Below, piece by piece: positions 1 to 12,746 of a stretch of 64,000 nt of DNA. The notes under the pieces are model-generated. The model had not been told where the DNA came from and did no database searches. It worked only from the letters and a program-made list of their open reading frames with translations. How positions within the stretch are numbered: the stretch's first letter is position 1; each line of letters begins with the position of its first letter. Both the position numbers and the translations under genes were made by a program. Source of the stretch: Isoetes taiwanensis (lineage: Eukaryota; Streptophyta; Lycopodiopsida; Isoetales; Isoetaceae); contig JAJEKV010000041.1 in assembly GCA_021234155.1 (NCBI GenBank), forward strand, positions 12,720,689-12,784,688. Direction: 5' to 3'.

Positions 1-129
1 ACCCCCAGACATGCCTACATCCATCATTCTTGAGCCCATACGCCTCTTCGCCGCAACCATCATCTCCCGGGTGGGTACGGCTATCCACATGTCTCCCTTC
101 GCCTACCAGGAATATCCTTCCTCGTTTCC

Positions 130-1500
130 CCTTTGCTCTTCCTGTTTACAACCTTATCTCTCAAAACCAATGCTCCGCTACTTGGCCTCACCGCTAGTCA
201 CCCTTCATCGTGGTCCTACAGTGCACAATGCCACATCCACCTCAACTCTCAATATCCTCACTATCGCATTCTTTCCAGCCCAAAGACTTTCACATCTACC
301 TTCTTCAGACTCAAAATGACTTATCCCACCTTTGGCAACACGAAAGGCAAACCAAGAGACCAAAGTGCTCGGTGCCCACATGGAAGAATTTGAGGGCTCT
401 AGCTGTCCTAAATGGTCACAGCGCAACCTCAACCTGAAATTCCACATCTTTTCCACCACAATCATTGAAAGGGTCTCCTCATCAATGGCTCATGTCCAAC
501 AAAGCCATTGGAAACAAGACTGGGTCCGAAATGCGACCGCCAGTTCTCATTACGGGACCCGCGGATGATGATCAACTTCATCTCAAGCAACTCAATGAAC
601 TTCAACAAGAGCCCACGGAGTCTCCCCGGGATTTTGGCGGATCGACTTCACATTCGCTAAGTAAGCTCAAGGAGTACCCTACACAGAGCCGCATTTTGGT
701 CTGGTTTCTCCAAGGACTTCCTCCCGCTTATTCGACTCATGATCAATACCGTCCAAAAACTTTGGAGCAAAGCTATCGACCTTGTCAATCACTCCGCCAA
801 TGTTTCCTCCCCGAGGCGGGGCTCTTCAAGAGCTCCCCGCTTCATTCCACCTGTCATGGTTCTACAAACGGCCGCTCACCTCAACACGCTTAATCCACGG
901 TAGCGGCCAAATGGTGCCATATTTGCAAATATCAAGGCCATTTGGCCAATGAGTGCAACTCCACCAATGGCCCGCCATTGCAAGCGATGCAAATATGTGC
1001 AATCATGCCACGGAAGAGTGCACTCGCACTCATCCCACACCGCTCAAGAACAAAATGGTTTATCAAGTGCAAACCACACCTCAAAGAATAATCGCATTAT
1101 CGCACAGCCACCTCTTCAGTGCAGCCCGCGCTTCTATCGCCGAACGGGACCAACCACGGGGATCCAACCAAGCGTCCTCCTTTTGATCCTTCTAAAGCTC
1201 AAGATTATCACCGCAAGAATGGGGTCATACCACCCGCGGCGTGTCCTCAACTTCCACAGGTTCGCCAGTGCGCCTTCACGGCACAAATCCGGACCACATC
1301 GGTCCGCCTCACGGCTTACCAACTCTGGCTCGCTAATGGCAAACAAGGCCCGCGACCAGTTCTTAAGAAGCCACCAAGAGCGCCTCAGCAATCACGCTAT
1401 CAACCAGCTCCAAAGAAATCAACCCTCGCCGATCAACAAGCCCAAGAGGAAATTTTTCAGCACTTAATCCTCCAAAGACACCGTCCAATTGGGTTGGTTT
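130..1500 (+). pseudogene. gag: gag remnant of element A (zinc-knuckle protein)
   Basis: Gag is the capsid/nucleocapsid polyprotein that packages the element RNA. The frame is broken many times. Two CX2CX4HX4C zinc knuckles remain recognisable (first Cys at 914-916, and again near 979-1021, the latter across a frameshift). The place of the third knuckle (about 1202-1246) has lost its first two cysteines: where element B has Cys codons, A reads Asp and Arg. The upstream part aligns with element B from about 28200. A start codon cannot be chosen because of the frameshifts. Confidence 0.75.
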
Positions 1501-2690
1501 AGTTTTCACGCCGTACCAAAGGCATCACGTCCCTTGACTATTATTCAGAAGGGCACGCAACCTGCCTTTGCAGTTGACACCATTCCTCATGAGGACGAAA
1601 AAAAGGTTCACTTTGCACCTGACTTGGAAAAGCTCATGCCAAATGTCATGCCCAAAGTTCGCCAAAGCATTTTGAATCTCATGCAAGCCGGGCCAAGGCG
1701 CACATTGGCAAATGTTCATGCCACCACTAGAGCTCAACAAAGACAAGATACCCTCAACATCTCAACCTCCACACGCCGGACATATCCCAATATTGCAGCC
1801 GAGGTTGACTTACTAAAGAAGTTGCCGCTTCCTCGCCACGCACTCCCCGCACTGGGAACAAGCAGATCCTTTTTCTCATGTACCTCTCGAACTCAAGAGG
1901 AGCTCGCCAAGATCAAAATTCCTTTAAGCTTGGCAACCATTTTAAAACTCATCCCCGCTCTCAAGGACCAGTTACCACTCCCAAACTGCTTTTAGTTGGG
2001 GCCGCGGCTACCTCTACACCCACGGGTCCATGCCACGGTGGGAAATCAGCAAGTCAACCATGTTCAAATCGATGGAGGTAGCGCAGCCAATCTCATCACG
2101 GATAAACTCCGCAAACAAATGGGCATCACACAACTCTTTTCGGTGCCCCATATGACATCAAATTAGCTAATGGCCATATCACGAGACCTCAAGCCACACC
2201 TATTCTTCACATCAACATTGGTGATCTCCGCTTTCCATGGAATTTGGAGTTTGGAAAGTCGGGCGAAGATCCGGTGACTATGAAATGCTTTGTAGGCGGA
2301 CCTTTTCTCCCGCCGGGCAAAGAGTCTACATGGGGCCACGACCGCTTAGTCATCACCGATGGTCATCTCAATGCCACCATGGACTTGCAAAACGCGGATC
2401 ATTTCGGTGACAATGCGAACCCTCTCTTCTCACACAATCGATTCAAAGAAGCTCGTAATATTTATCAAGTTCAGCTCCACCCGCGAAGTTCGCCTCGCCA
2501 TCCCTACCCTCGATATGCCGATCCTTGGGGAGAAATGACTCTTGATCGTGACCAGTCCGTGGCTGCCTTGCTTGACCCCTACCGCTCCTTGCAATCAAAT
2601 CCAACGCTGATCACTTTTCAGATGCTGACACTCCTGCAACTCCCCGTTGATGTACACGCCGCCCCCTGGCAACCAATCGCTAGATGACAC
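1489..2690 (+). pseudogene. aspartic protease region of element A
   Basis: This stretch links gag to RT. A protease-like active-site motif IDGGS is seen at about 2068-2082, where retroviral-type proteases usually have DTG or DSG; the same DGGS occurs in sister element B, so it is a family trait and not damage. The 1489-1995 stretch is an open block ahead of it with charged and proline-rich sequence. The frame shifts near 1995 and again before 2244. By family knowledge, the enzyme would cut the Gag-Pol polyprotein. Confidence 0.7.
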
Positions 2691-3039
2691 GGAAAGCAAC
2701 CTCTTTTTCACCACGCGCCAAAGTGCCGCGATCCGGTTATGCTCCAACCTCCTGCACACATTATCCGGATAATCAAGTCATACCCCATATTCGACTCGAA
2801 AGTCGAGATTGTGGACGTTGGCAACAATCAACCCGTCCGCATTGCTGCAAACCTTCCCGCTCCTTATCGTAATCAGGTCACGCTGCTCAAAAATTCAAAC
2901 ACATTTTCACCGAGTTACAAAGATCTTCTGGGAATCAACAAAAGCTTGGGGAACTCACCATTCCCTACCAAATCGATGCACGCGACCATTCAACGACAAA
3001 GACAGCTCAACCCTAATACATTGATCGGCTGGCGAAATT

Positions 3040-4250
3040 GACAAACTCCTTGCTGCAGTTTGATCTATGAGGTCAAACATTCTCAATGGGTGAGCCCCAT
3101 CGCCATTGCCCTTAAGCACAATGGTAAGATCCGCGTGCAGTAGACTATCTGAAACTCAATCAGCCACGGAGCGTGATCATTTTCCACTTCCCTTCACGTG
3201 GACCAAGTTCGAAGAAGTGGTCGGACATGAGATGTACTCCTTTATGGATGGTTTTTCTGGCTACAATCAGATCTCCATCAAAGAATCTGATCAACTCAAG
3301 ACCACTTTCACCACCCCGTGGGGCACTTTTGCCTACAAGGTGGTTCCTTTTGGATTATCCAACTCTCCTTCAACATTTCAACGCATCATGCTCTCGCCAT
3401 TTCATGATTTCATGAAGGAAAATCCCTTCTTGCAAATTTTTCAAGATGACTTCTCTCGCCTACAGCCCATGGCTGACCATTTGGATAAATTGGAACTTCG
3501 TCTTCCGAAATGTGATGAGTCGGGCATTAGTCTCAATCCCGAAAATGCACCTTTTGGGCCACTTCGTGTTCTGTTAGGGCCATGTTGTCGACAAAGCAGA
3601 ATCACCACCGATCCCGCCAAAATGGGTTGTGTGCTCAAGGCTCAAGCACCAGCCAATATCAAAGAGACAGCTCTTTCCTGGGAAAGATCCATTATTACTC
3701 CACCTTCATACCTGGACTGGCAGCCATTGCAGATCCCATTCATAAACTCACGGGTGACGAATCCACCTGGGCTTGGAATTCCCAGTCGGAAGCTGCTTTC
3801 CAACAGCTGAAGCTTTTGCTTACTCAGGCACCGGTTCTTGTTCCTCCTCAATGGGACAAGCCCTTTCCGCGTTCATGTCGATGTCTCCACGTTTTGCTAT
3901 TGGGCCGCTCTTTCTCAAGAATATGATGCATTAATCGATGAACCAAATCGCTACCCAAATGAAAATAATTACCCGCTGGCGCAACTATTCTGCCACGGAG
4001 CGTGAAGCTTTGGGTCTCATTTTCTGTGTCCAACGCTTCCGTCGTACCCTTTGGCAGTCAAATCAAGTTCTTTGTGGACCACCAAGCACTCTCTATTTGA
4101 TCAACAAGTCCACGTTTAATGGGCCATTGCTCGTTGGGTCCTTCTTCTCCAGAATTTGCTCCTTTGAAATCGCTCATAAGGCTGGCAAATCTCATGTTGT
4201 TCGGATTATCTTTCACGCGATCCACACGGAGGATCCCGCAACGGGGTCCG
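3040..4250 (+). pseudogene. pol: reverse transcriptase and RNase H of element A
   Basis: RT copies element RNA into DNA and RNase H removes the RNA. The block open from 3106 to 3810 shows SFMDGFSGYNQI, then VPFGLSNSPSTFQR, then the catalytic box FQDDF at about 3440-3454 (the usual form is Y/F-x-DD). The RNase H part follows in shifted frames: SATEREALGLIFCVQRF around 3990-4035 and DHQALLYLINKS-like residues near 4075-4110. This region is better preserved than the same part of element B, which has lost the RT frame. Several 1-2 base indels make it non-functional as read. Confidence 0.85.
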
Positions 4251-4469
4251 GCACGCCTTCCCCGATGCTCAACTCTTTAGTCACGGCAACACCACATTGG
4301 TTCCATGATTTTCAGCAAGCATACCTCCTCATTGTGTGCTCTTCCACCAGAAGACGGAGACGCCTCTCTCGCCAGTTTACAATCCTGCCGCTATCACTTT
4401 TCTCGAGAGGTCCGTGGACTACTACACCATGGTTGCCTGGACATCTCTACAAAGGGTGTTAAGGACACC

Positions 4470-5600
4470 ATCCTTCTCGACGCCACGTGTTCTACCTCAT
4501 GAAGTTCCGCACATTGTTCGAGAAGCTCATCAAGGGCTGGGTGGTGGTCATTTTCATGGTGACACCACGCACGCCAAAAATCCTTCTCGCCGGTATTATT
4601 GGCCCACGCTCTTCAAAGATGCTCACGCCACGCCCGACGTGTGGCGCTGCCGGGCTGGTGGGAGCTTCGACGCCCGGCGGACGCTTCCCTTGACGCCCGG
4701 TCGCCACGCCACTTCCGCGCTTCGAAATGGGGAATGGACTTTGTGGGACCTATAGATCCTCCCCCTGCGAGGCACACTCTGCGTCTCCGATACATTCGTT
4801 CTCACCGACTACGCCATCAAATGGGCGAAGCTTGTGCACTTCCGCATAACACCTAGCTGCAAGCACAGCCTAGAGTCCTCTATCAACAAATCATCACGCT
4901 GATTCGGGTGCCCCACGGAGCTGGGTCGTGGACCGCGGTGTTCATTTCATCAATCATACTATCAAAGAGCCGACGGATTATCTCCCCGATACATCATCAC
5001 AAGAGCACACCTTTACTATCCTCAAGGCAATGGGTTGGCGTAAAGCACCAACAAAACTCGGTCACCATTCTCAAGAAAATTTGTGACGCTTCCCTTTAAT
5101 TGATTGGGCGCACAAAAACTTCCTACTGTTCTTTGGGCCTACAATACTTGTTTCAAGATTGCTACGGGTCACACTCCTTTAAATTGGTTTATGGTCAGAA
5201 GCTCTCATGCCATTTGAATACATCCTTCCAACACTGCTTTTCAACCGCTACCGCTCATAATCCACCAAACGCTTCTCAAAGAACGGGTCTATCAATTAGA
5301 ATGTTTGATGAACTTCGGGGATGCTTATATTCGTGTTCTTCATGGACAACATTGCAAAAATCTTTACATGACAAACGCTTGAAGACAAAAAACATTCAAA
5401 GAAGGAGATTTGGTTCTTCTTTATGATTCCGTGTACAAAAAATTTTCCCGGTAAACTCAAGTTTCGCTATTTGGCCCTTATCAAATTGTTCAAGTGGTTA
5501 GACCAAGCGCTTTTCCAACTAGCTGAATTAGATGGCACTCCATTACCTACATTGGTTAATGGTTTTCGCCTCAAAGCATTTCATCACAATACGTAAAGTG
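4470..5600 (+). pseudogene. pol: integrase of element A with GPY/F tail
   Basis: Integrase joins element DNA to the host chromosome. The WGMDFVGPIDPP motif carries the first catalytic Asp (about 4730-4760). The later STPYYPQGNGLAEST-type block with the catalytic Glu is shifted near 5005-5050; the GLA in element B reads as a stop-bearing stretch here. The C-terminal GPY/F module (pattern K-x-LGPYQIVQVV) is seen at about 5450-5590 in broken frame. No chromodomain follows. Compared with B, A has more frameshifts here. Confidence 0.8.
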
Positions 5601-6594
5601 AACATCAACACACGTAGACAGTTCAAGAAGCAAACACCACAAAAGTAACTAGAAAGGCGGTAGATTATATTATAGTGGAGATTTTTACAAAATGTGGGCG
5701 AGCCCGACTATTTCATATGGGCACTGCCCTATATACAAAACGGGTCAGAGCCCCATCTACTAAGTCCTAAGAGGAAAAACCTCTCTACCCTAAGTTCGGG
5801 TTGAGCAGGGTGATGCGGGAGGAGATGGTAGAGGTTCCCGCCTCCGGATCGGCCCGAGGTGCGTAACCACCTCCATCCCGTTGGTCTTCGGTCGGGATGT
5901 TCAGCCATCCCCGACACCACCAGCCGTCCATGCGAATGCCACGGGTTGTGGCAGGCGAGATCCGCATAATTCATCTTACAAGTGATCCACTCCCCGATTA
6001 GTGGGCATTGTGCAATCTTCGCTCAAGCGGCTAATAGACCATACCGAGCGCCATCGGATGCCTTCGCTTCTCTCGGGCCTTTATATAGCCAATCGAGGAA
6101 CTCCCTTGTCGACGCGTGGACCAATCACACAAATGCGCCAACGGTTTGCAATGCAAGAAATTTGTTTCTTAAAATGAGAATCGTTCTCCGCGCATATCTA
6201 GCCATGGTACCTTCGACACATTCCTTTTAATGATATCTCACTTCAAGTTGCCAAAGATTGAATGCCATTCCTTCTTTCCACGCCTGCCGAACATTAATGG
6301 GTGTCCTTTGCCATCTCTGTCATATCCAGATCTTTTTTTTCCGCGTCTCATCCCTCACCGCTTCATTGCTTCTCCCTTACGTTTTTGGGACTTAGCCCAT
6401 TTTTGCTTCTCAATACCCTTCTTCAAGATCTTTTGACACCGGCACCATCAGCGGTTCCGGTTTTAGCACTCTTCATACCTCTTAAACCTCCAGTTGCCCC
6501 TAAACACACCTTTTCGTTCCTCTGTCCTCCTTTGTCCTCCGTGCTTCGCCTTCTTCGCCTTTGCCATCCCTCTTCGTTTACGCACATCATTCCC
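5601..6594 (+). promoter_or_regulatory. pol to 3'-ORF spacer with TATA-like box (A)
   Basis: About 1 kb without a credible ORF separates integrase from the extra 3' ORF. It is conserved with B (33695-34626), although non-coding. It includes CTATATAC at about 5729-5737 and TTATATAG at 6081-6088; the latter lies about 507 bases before the ATG at 6595, the same spacing as in B. Inference: it may hold a promoter or splice signals that express the 3' ORF separately. No direct evidence of transcription is available. Confidence 0.4.
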
Positions 6595-9540
6595 ATGGCT
6601 GCCCCAAAATTTCTACACTTCAAAGCTACCGCCTCCAAAGGATCCGCCCCTTTTGCATCGTGTCTTTCTTGACGCCCACTTTCCGGACGCCCTTGTTGGC
6701 CCAAATCAAGAAGTCGCTGAACGACACCAGCTTTTACGAATTCTCTCAAATGGAACTTCCGCCCAAATCCCGACCAGGGCCAGTAGCTCATCGCCAATAT
6801 CAAGTAATAACCCGCTAGCCCTTGTTACACCACATCGGTCGATGGCACCACTATTTCATTGACTCAACATTTGATTTCTGAGGTATTTCATATTCCCTTG
6901 CACACCCCTTTTGTGTATCATGGTCTCGCTATACAGATATCGATGTCACAGTTTGGTGCACCTTATCATGCCAATGTCCATCGCCCCGACCAATATCGAC
7001 AAGCCTCACGAGACCTTTGTTAAATTTCGTGGGCGAAAATTCCTTTGGGTATTCTATCAAGAACACCCATATCAATAAGCCTTTCTATAACCTGGTCCTC
7101 ACTGCCACACACTCCAAACACCACATAGATTGGCCCCAAATGATGTTCTATCGTTTTCTCCAAGAAATGGACCGCCTTCGGTACCACTTCCATTTCTCGG
7201 TTTCGTGGGAGGGCACTTTCAAGCCCTCATCCGTCATTACTCCCTCCCACACCACCAAATTCTCATAATTCCACCTCGGCCCCCCTTCCAATCACTCACC
7301 AAGTTGGCACTTCACGCCTGCCTTCCCCTCGGTCATGACCACACAATCACACTCATGTCACTGTCTCCTCCTCCGCTACACCATCCACTTCACACCATTT
7401 TTCCCAGACCTCCCAAACCAGGCAACAGCCAGCTCCACCACCACAACACCCTCGTCAGTTGTTGTATCAGTATCAGCAGGATGCTCAAGCTGCTGCTCTT
7501 AAGTTACAAGAATCCCAAGACGCCTATGAGCGGGGTTCAACGGGCACTCGAGGCCTCTGATGCGGTACACCAAGACCTTCAAGCTGCAACTGCCCAAGTT
7601 GCAACTTTGGAGGCCAAACTTCAAGACAAGCATGAAGCTCTCTTACAGGCTCATGCAGATCTCAAAAAGTACACAAGCTCAAGTCAGCCAACTCACAGAT
7701 CAAGAGGGCTCGACTCCGGCCGAATTCAGACTTTATTGGAGCACAACAAGTCCAAAGCAGCCTCCCAAAGTACCAAGGACGCAGATATTGCTAAACTCAA
7801 TGCCTTGTACTTTCGAATCGGTGAAAATTTCAGCACTCGTTCAAAATCTTTTCAGCCCGGACGCTCAAGTCGCTTCCTTGACGGCTTTCAGCCTTTCTAC
7901 CATTGCATCTCTCACCACCTCTTCAAGATCGCCTTACGAGGTGCGTAAACGTAAAATACTAGATGACGCGGAGATTGCCGCTTTCGCCTCAATACACCGG
8001 GAAATCTTCCTCCCAGGTCAATCCTTCTCGTGAACGGGTCCGCGACCGCCACGCCGCTACTCGAAGGGACAATCGGATCCGGATCTCAACAACAAATACA
8101 GCAGTTATTCATCTGCCGATGAGGCTCAAGCAAAACTTGACGCCCGGGCGCAATTCTTCACGCAATGCCGCTTGACTTCCCGCCCTCCCCCGCTATCATG
8201 ATTATGTGGTTGCTCGACGCCACCTCTTCCTTTCAAAGTGGCACGCGGCCGATGGCCCCTCGTGGATATCCCATCGAAAGCAAAGGTTGATTTTCTTCTG
8301 ATTTGGCCGAACTCTCCATTGAAGACAAAGGGTTGTGCCGCCCTTTGTCGCCTTTGATCTCATACACCGTGCCGATCCGCACTTTCTCACCTTCGTAGTG
8401 GTTCAGCCCATGGCTTACATCTTTCATGATTTCTATCCGGGTGATACACAGAAAACTTTGGAAATGGGCCACGCCACTTTTCCGTGGTGACCCCACTGTG
8501 CAATGGGTGCTTCAGATAACAATCCATATCTTATGGATCCTGCGCCGTACCCAAACTCTTCATCGAGAGTACATGCCCGAGCTTGCCAATCATTTATCTC
8601 TCCGGCAAGCGGAAGCGCCAAGAACAAATTAGGAAGTATCTAGGACATCCCAAGATCTTCCCTATGCACAAATTTATATGCAAAGACTCGGGGTTACAAT
8701 CGCCATAAGCTCGTTGGATAGCAAGACGGTCCCCACGGGATGGGATAGCCCTCCTGTCAACTCTCACCGCTTCTTTTGGGATCGTTGGTGTCAGGCACTT
8801 GATCCAGATCTTGTCGAATTCAGTGGAGATCCGCCAAGAACCCACGCCCACGGGCATGGTTCCTTCTCCCTATGCTTCCCCTCGGGCGCACTTCCACGCC
8901 CCCGTGTTCCCTTCTTTGACATGCCTTCCTTTTTGGACCAAGGTCATGGATGGTCATGCAGCCGGACACCACCTCATCTCGACGGATCTCCGTGGGATCC
9001 ACGCTTTGTTCGGGCCGCCACATTGGGAAGAAGGTGCCACTGACAACACCACCAATTGGATCTACATTGCTAATGAGCTGGTTGGCAAATCACCGCTTAT
9101 GCGCTTCATGGTCTCAACACCTTCTTGCACGCCTCCACCTCACCCTGATCCTTCGGCCCATCTTCAAGTTGGCTTTACCGCCCTCAAATGCATTTTGCTA
9201 AGCTCCTTAAATCGGCAGCGTCCCATTTTTCACTGCAATCCAAATGCCAGCGTCAGTGCCTTTGGCCTTCAGACCTGTCTCCTCATGGAGTGTCAGTACA
9301 TTTCTTCAGACGCCCACGCTGCACTTGAAGACATGGTACGCTCTCGTTTTCTTATTGATGCTGATCCTGCCCTTGGCCAAAACACACCTCAAGCTCTTCA
9401 ATCACGCCAAGATCTCATCAGCCAAGTATTCATAATGGTGCCGTCCTCACTCCCGAGGATCACTTTCCAGATCCGATGGCTTCCCCAGCCTCGGAACGCT
9501 TCCCTCCTTTCTTCACTCGAAAGTGTCGCTTTGTGGGGAG
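6595..9540 (+). pseudogene. extra 3' ORF of element A, unknown product
   Basis: An additional coding region of about 980 codons lies between integrase and the 3' LTR. It starts MAAPKF at 6595 and is broken by frameshifts. The N-terminal part has an IDWPQMMFYRFLQEMDRLRYHF block (about 7120-7190). The middle has an Ala/Gln/Leu-rich heptad stretch typical of a coiled coil (AATAQVATLEAKLQDKHEAL, about 7580-7640). The C-terminal half has WDSPPVNSHRFFWDRW near 8740 and DNTTNWIYIANE near 9043. Both blocks recur in element B, which argues that it was a real protein. I do not recognise the family; a plant transposon-associated domain or a captured host gene are both possible. Confidence 0.6.
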
Positions 9541-10123
9541 TGTTAGTCCTTGTGCCTCCTGGTGCATGGGACTATTCATGCATACCTATTGCACTGTGTC
9601 AAGCTCAAGGATCCTCGGGCCAACCACGGGTCGTACATCCAAGGCTCCGCGAAGACCAAGCAGCAGACACACGCAAATAAAGCCTTTGGTCAAGCCAACA
9701 AGAGGCCGCCGCCAAGTGACGTGACCTGCCACCGCCTCAGCGTGGCCACAAGGGATTCTAGGCACTTCAAGAGGCACCGCCAACATTCCTCAGAATCAGG
9801 CCTCCTTCCGTGAGTCGGCACCGAGATCACCGAGTGTCATATTGGGCCCAAGGCCATTGTACTATATATATGAGTAGAGTTAGCTCATAAGTTTTAGATG
9901 AGTTTTGAGTCTTGTCTCCTTTCGCTTTTCTCTATTGCAGAGCTCATGTATTTTCATCATTGATATCAAGGAAGCTTATCATCTTTTCTCTCATTTGCTC
10001 GTTTCTCTTCTTTTTCTTCTTTCAAAGAAATCCCGCCGTGACATAGTCCTCCCGACTCTCCCCTTAGATCCACGGTCCCTCACAGAGGGCTGTCTTCCAG
10101 AGTTCCCAACCCAGCCCCAAACA
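9541..10123 (+). repeat. 3' LTR of element A
   Basis: The LTR runs from TGTTAG to CCAAACA and is preceded by a purine tract (TTTGTGGGGAG) that fits a polypurine tract. It matches the two LTRs of B. It holds a TATA-like run (ACTATATATATG, from 9861) just after a GGGCCCAAGGCC block, which fits a U3 promoter. Its right flank, GGCGGATGGAGG, matches the inside of the C element LTR near 21475, which shows insertion into that LTR. Confidence 0.9.
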
Positions 10124-10562
10124 GGCGGATGGAGGGACAACCCTAGCCAATGTTCTATGCCAGCCAACGCCATGCCAAGATTCCGACCGCTGATCCCTTG
10201 AGACCTAGCCGCCACGATCCTCACCGGAGTCCGAGCCGGGTAGAACCATGGGTTTGGGGTGTTTCTCTAGTATTAAATGTATCTTCTCTCAAGTATTATC
10301 GGGTTGATGGATGTGCCACCCTTCGTGGTGGTATTTATGATATGATTATGCCGTATGCTAACCTTGTATTCACGCTTCACGACATAGGAACCCCATTGAA
10401 GGCGTAATGACCCTCTCAGGTCCTTCACTCGAAAGCAACTTTCCATAGATGGCCCGAAAGTTAGATCTGAGGGTCCCGCCATGGCGAAAGGTTGCCATGG
10501 GAGGGGAAAGTCCCCCGCATGTATACGCCGTGCCGTTGTCGTGATATGTTCCGAGCGCCACA
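10124..10562 (+). repeat. 3' part of the 5' LTR of element C
   Basis: This segment aligns with 21475-21921 of the 3' LTR of C: shared stretches include ACAACCCTAGCCAATGTTCT and the GGGTTTGGGGTGTTT block. It ends in GCGCCACA, followed two bases later by the primer site. The left part of this LTR is separated from it by element A and lies outside the window. Confidence 0.85.
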
Positions 10563-10564
10563 GC

Positions 10565-10577
10565 TGGTATCGTAGCC
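10565..10577 (+). promoter_or_regulatory. primer binding site of element C
   Basis: TGGTATCGTAGCC lies two bases after the LTR end. It differs by two bases from TGGTATCAGAGCC, the usual complement of the 3' end of plant initiator tRNA-Met. Confidence 0.75.
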
Positions 10578-12746
10578 GTGATTTTGTAGCCAAATCATAG
10601 CACCGACCAAACCCCTAACTCGTTAGTTCGGTAGTTAGGTGGGAGTCTAAGCTAGTTGGACTGCTTAACTCTTCATGTTTGGTTTTGTGCTAGGTCGGTA
10701 ATAAAATTGTAATTTTTAATAAGTTTAGGGGCATCGGGGACCCAAGTTGGAAAGTGCCATAACTTTCTTCGGAAGCTCTAATCGAAAATTTTTGTTCCAT
10801 TGCGTCGAACCCTTGAAATAGTCTAGGACACTTGGTTGGTCGAAATGGTGATCGATGGGCCTCAAACTCTAAATCGGGCGACTTGGGTAAAAAAAACGGT
10901 TTCTTTTGGCGATTTTAAGGGCCAAACACCCAAGTCCGGGCGGTTTGACCTGACGCTGACCATTTTATTTAAAAAAAAAAAAATTGTTAAGAGGCGGGAA
11001 TTTGGGCGCCGAACGCTTTTAGGTTTTGCCGCGACTTGTTCCTTTTAGGGTTCCGCTTCCCCGACTGGTCCGGGCCGAAATAGCCATACCGCCAGCTTAT
11101 CCGGCATACCCTATTCTACCAACCCCTTAGGGCTGCCATAGCCGCCTTTGCTTTACAAAGCCACTCCAGACCGGGACCGCGATTGTGGAGAGATGCCGAG
11201 AACCAAGGGAACTAAGAGTTATGCTACCTGTAGCATTCCCTTCTACTTTTGTTGCGCTTTGGAGACAAGATCAACGGTTAATGTAGAAGGGTCCCGGAGA
11301 AGACCAGCCTCTTGGAATAGCTCGCCCTGGTTCCCTTGAGGGCTCCGCATACCATACCCCATCTTTCACCTTTTACAGAGGTTCCTCGTTAAGCTCAACG
11401 CCGGGCGGGGCGCACTTACACTCGTAGAGCAGAGGGATAAAACTTAACCTTAGTCAAGTACTACCCCTCATGATATGGCCCAAGATGCCGGCCGAGGTCG
11501 AGGCCTCGCAGGGTAGCCACCGATAATGGCCATGGCTCACGAGGAAGACCTTAGGGGAGACAAATACAGTACCCTTCCAAGTTAGGGGTCGGAATATCGG
11601 CGATTTGGGTCGGGGAGAGCCATATGTTGGTGGCGTGATTTCACAATACCCGCATTATTATGACGCAGGAAGCCCAGATTTTCATCCGAAGATATTTCCC
11701 ATCGCTTCTCGCTAGAGATTCGTAAATTCAGTTTGATACATGGCGCCGGGCCTGATCGATACGCTGCGTAAATTCGTGAAGGACAGAAGTGCATCTCCCA
11801 CGCGAGCAGCATGCAGAAGGAGGCAAAGCCCGCCAGTCGGTGAGCAGGCTCTAAAGCTCGGTGAAATCGCCGCATTCACCAAGAGGCAAATGTGGGCTTG
11901 CAGCGCAGGTCGATACCGGGTGGAGGAGCCCGCTAACCGTTTTTACCGGGCGGAGAAGGAAGACCACCAAACCCAACTCAGCTTGGGGTCACAATACGCA
12001 CCCAACCTGTGCGATGGGGTGGGTTGGGCGTAAGAAGAAAGGGAACATTCGATGAGACACCTTAGTTGCGGTTTCCGACACCCAGCCACAGGGGAAAGTC
12101 ACCTCTTGTTCCCTCGAATCGGTGAAGCCCACCGGGTTTAAACCTCGACGGTAGCCTGCGGAAATCCGGCAGTATGGTCGCCAGAGTTCTCATTAGAAAG
12201 TTGCCGCTTTCAGCCCAGTTCTGGAGATCGCACAGAATTCAAGACCGACCTCGTGTTCCACTCACGCCATTTTGGCCCTACAGAGGTGGCTGAGGATTAT
12301 CTGTCGTCGCTTTCTTTACGATGCAAACCTTTATGCCATACATGCCAAGCGTGTGACCATTATGCCCAAGGACTTGGCCTTGGCCCGGAAGGATACGTGG
12401 GGAGAGAGGCCCTAGATTTCCCATTTTCAAAAAAACATGTTGTATCTTTTATATATCAAGTTTTGTAATTAATGTAATATGTCTTCTTAATGGTATTTTA
12501 CCACTTCATTTCCATGCAACCAATACATATAAAAATTTCCCCGCTGAAAAAAAAAAAAAAAAAAGAGAGAAAACAACTTTCCAATAATAGAAATAATAAT
12601 AAAGTAATTCACTTTAGGGAATATTCCCTTTTAAAGGTCTCACTTTTTTCTTTTGAAACGTATCCCTTTCCTTTTAGGGTTTCCAATGTTGTGATAAGCT
12701 CCTCCCTTTTCTTCTTCTCCTGCTTTCCCCAGAGTCGCTATAGATC
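10578..12746 (+). other. leader of element C, no credible ORF
   Basis: Non-coding leader between the primer site and the first accessory ORF. It contains A-runs at about 10971-10983 and 12546-12562. No open frame of convincing composition is seen. Confidence 0.5.

Larger units (their letters stand above)
1..10123 (+). mobile_element. Ty3/gypsy element A, left end outside window
   Basis: This is an LTR retrotransposon read left to right: gag with zinc knuckles, protease, reverse transcriptase, RNase H, integrase with a GPY/F module, a spacer, an extra 3' ORF and the 3' LTR. Position 1 corresponds to about 28048 of the full-length sister element B, so about 0.9 kb (5' LTR and leader) is missing to the left. 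The order PR-RT-RH-IN is that of Ty3/gypsy. No chromodomain follows integrase, so it is not a typical chromovirus. All coding parts carry frameshifts and stops, so it cannot be autonomous as read. Its right end lies inside the 5' LTR of element C. Confidence 0.92.
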
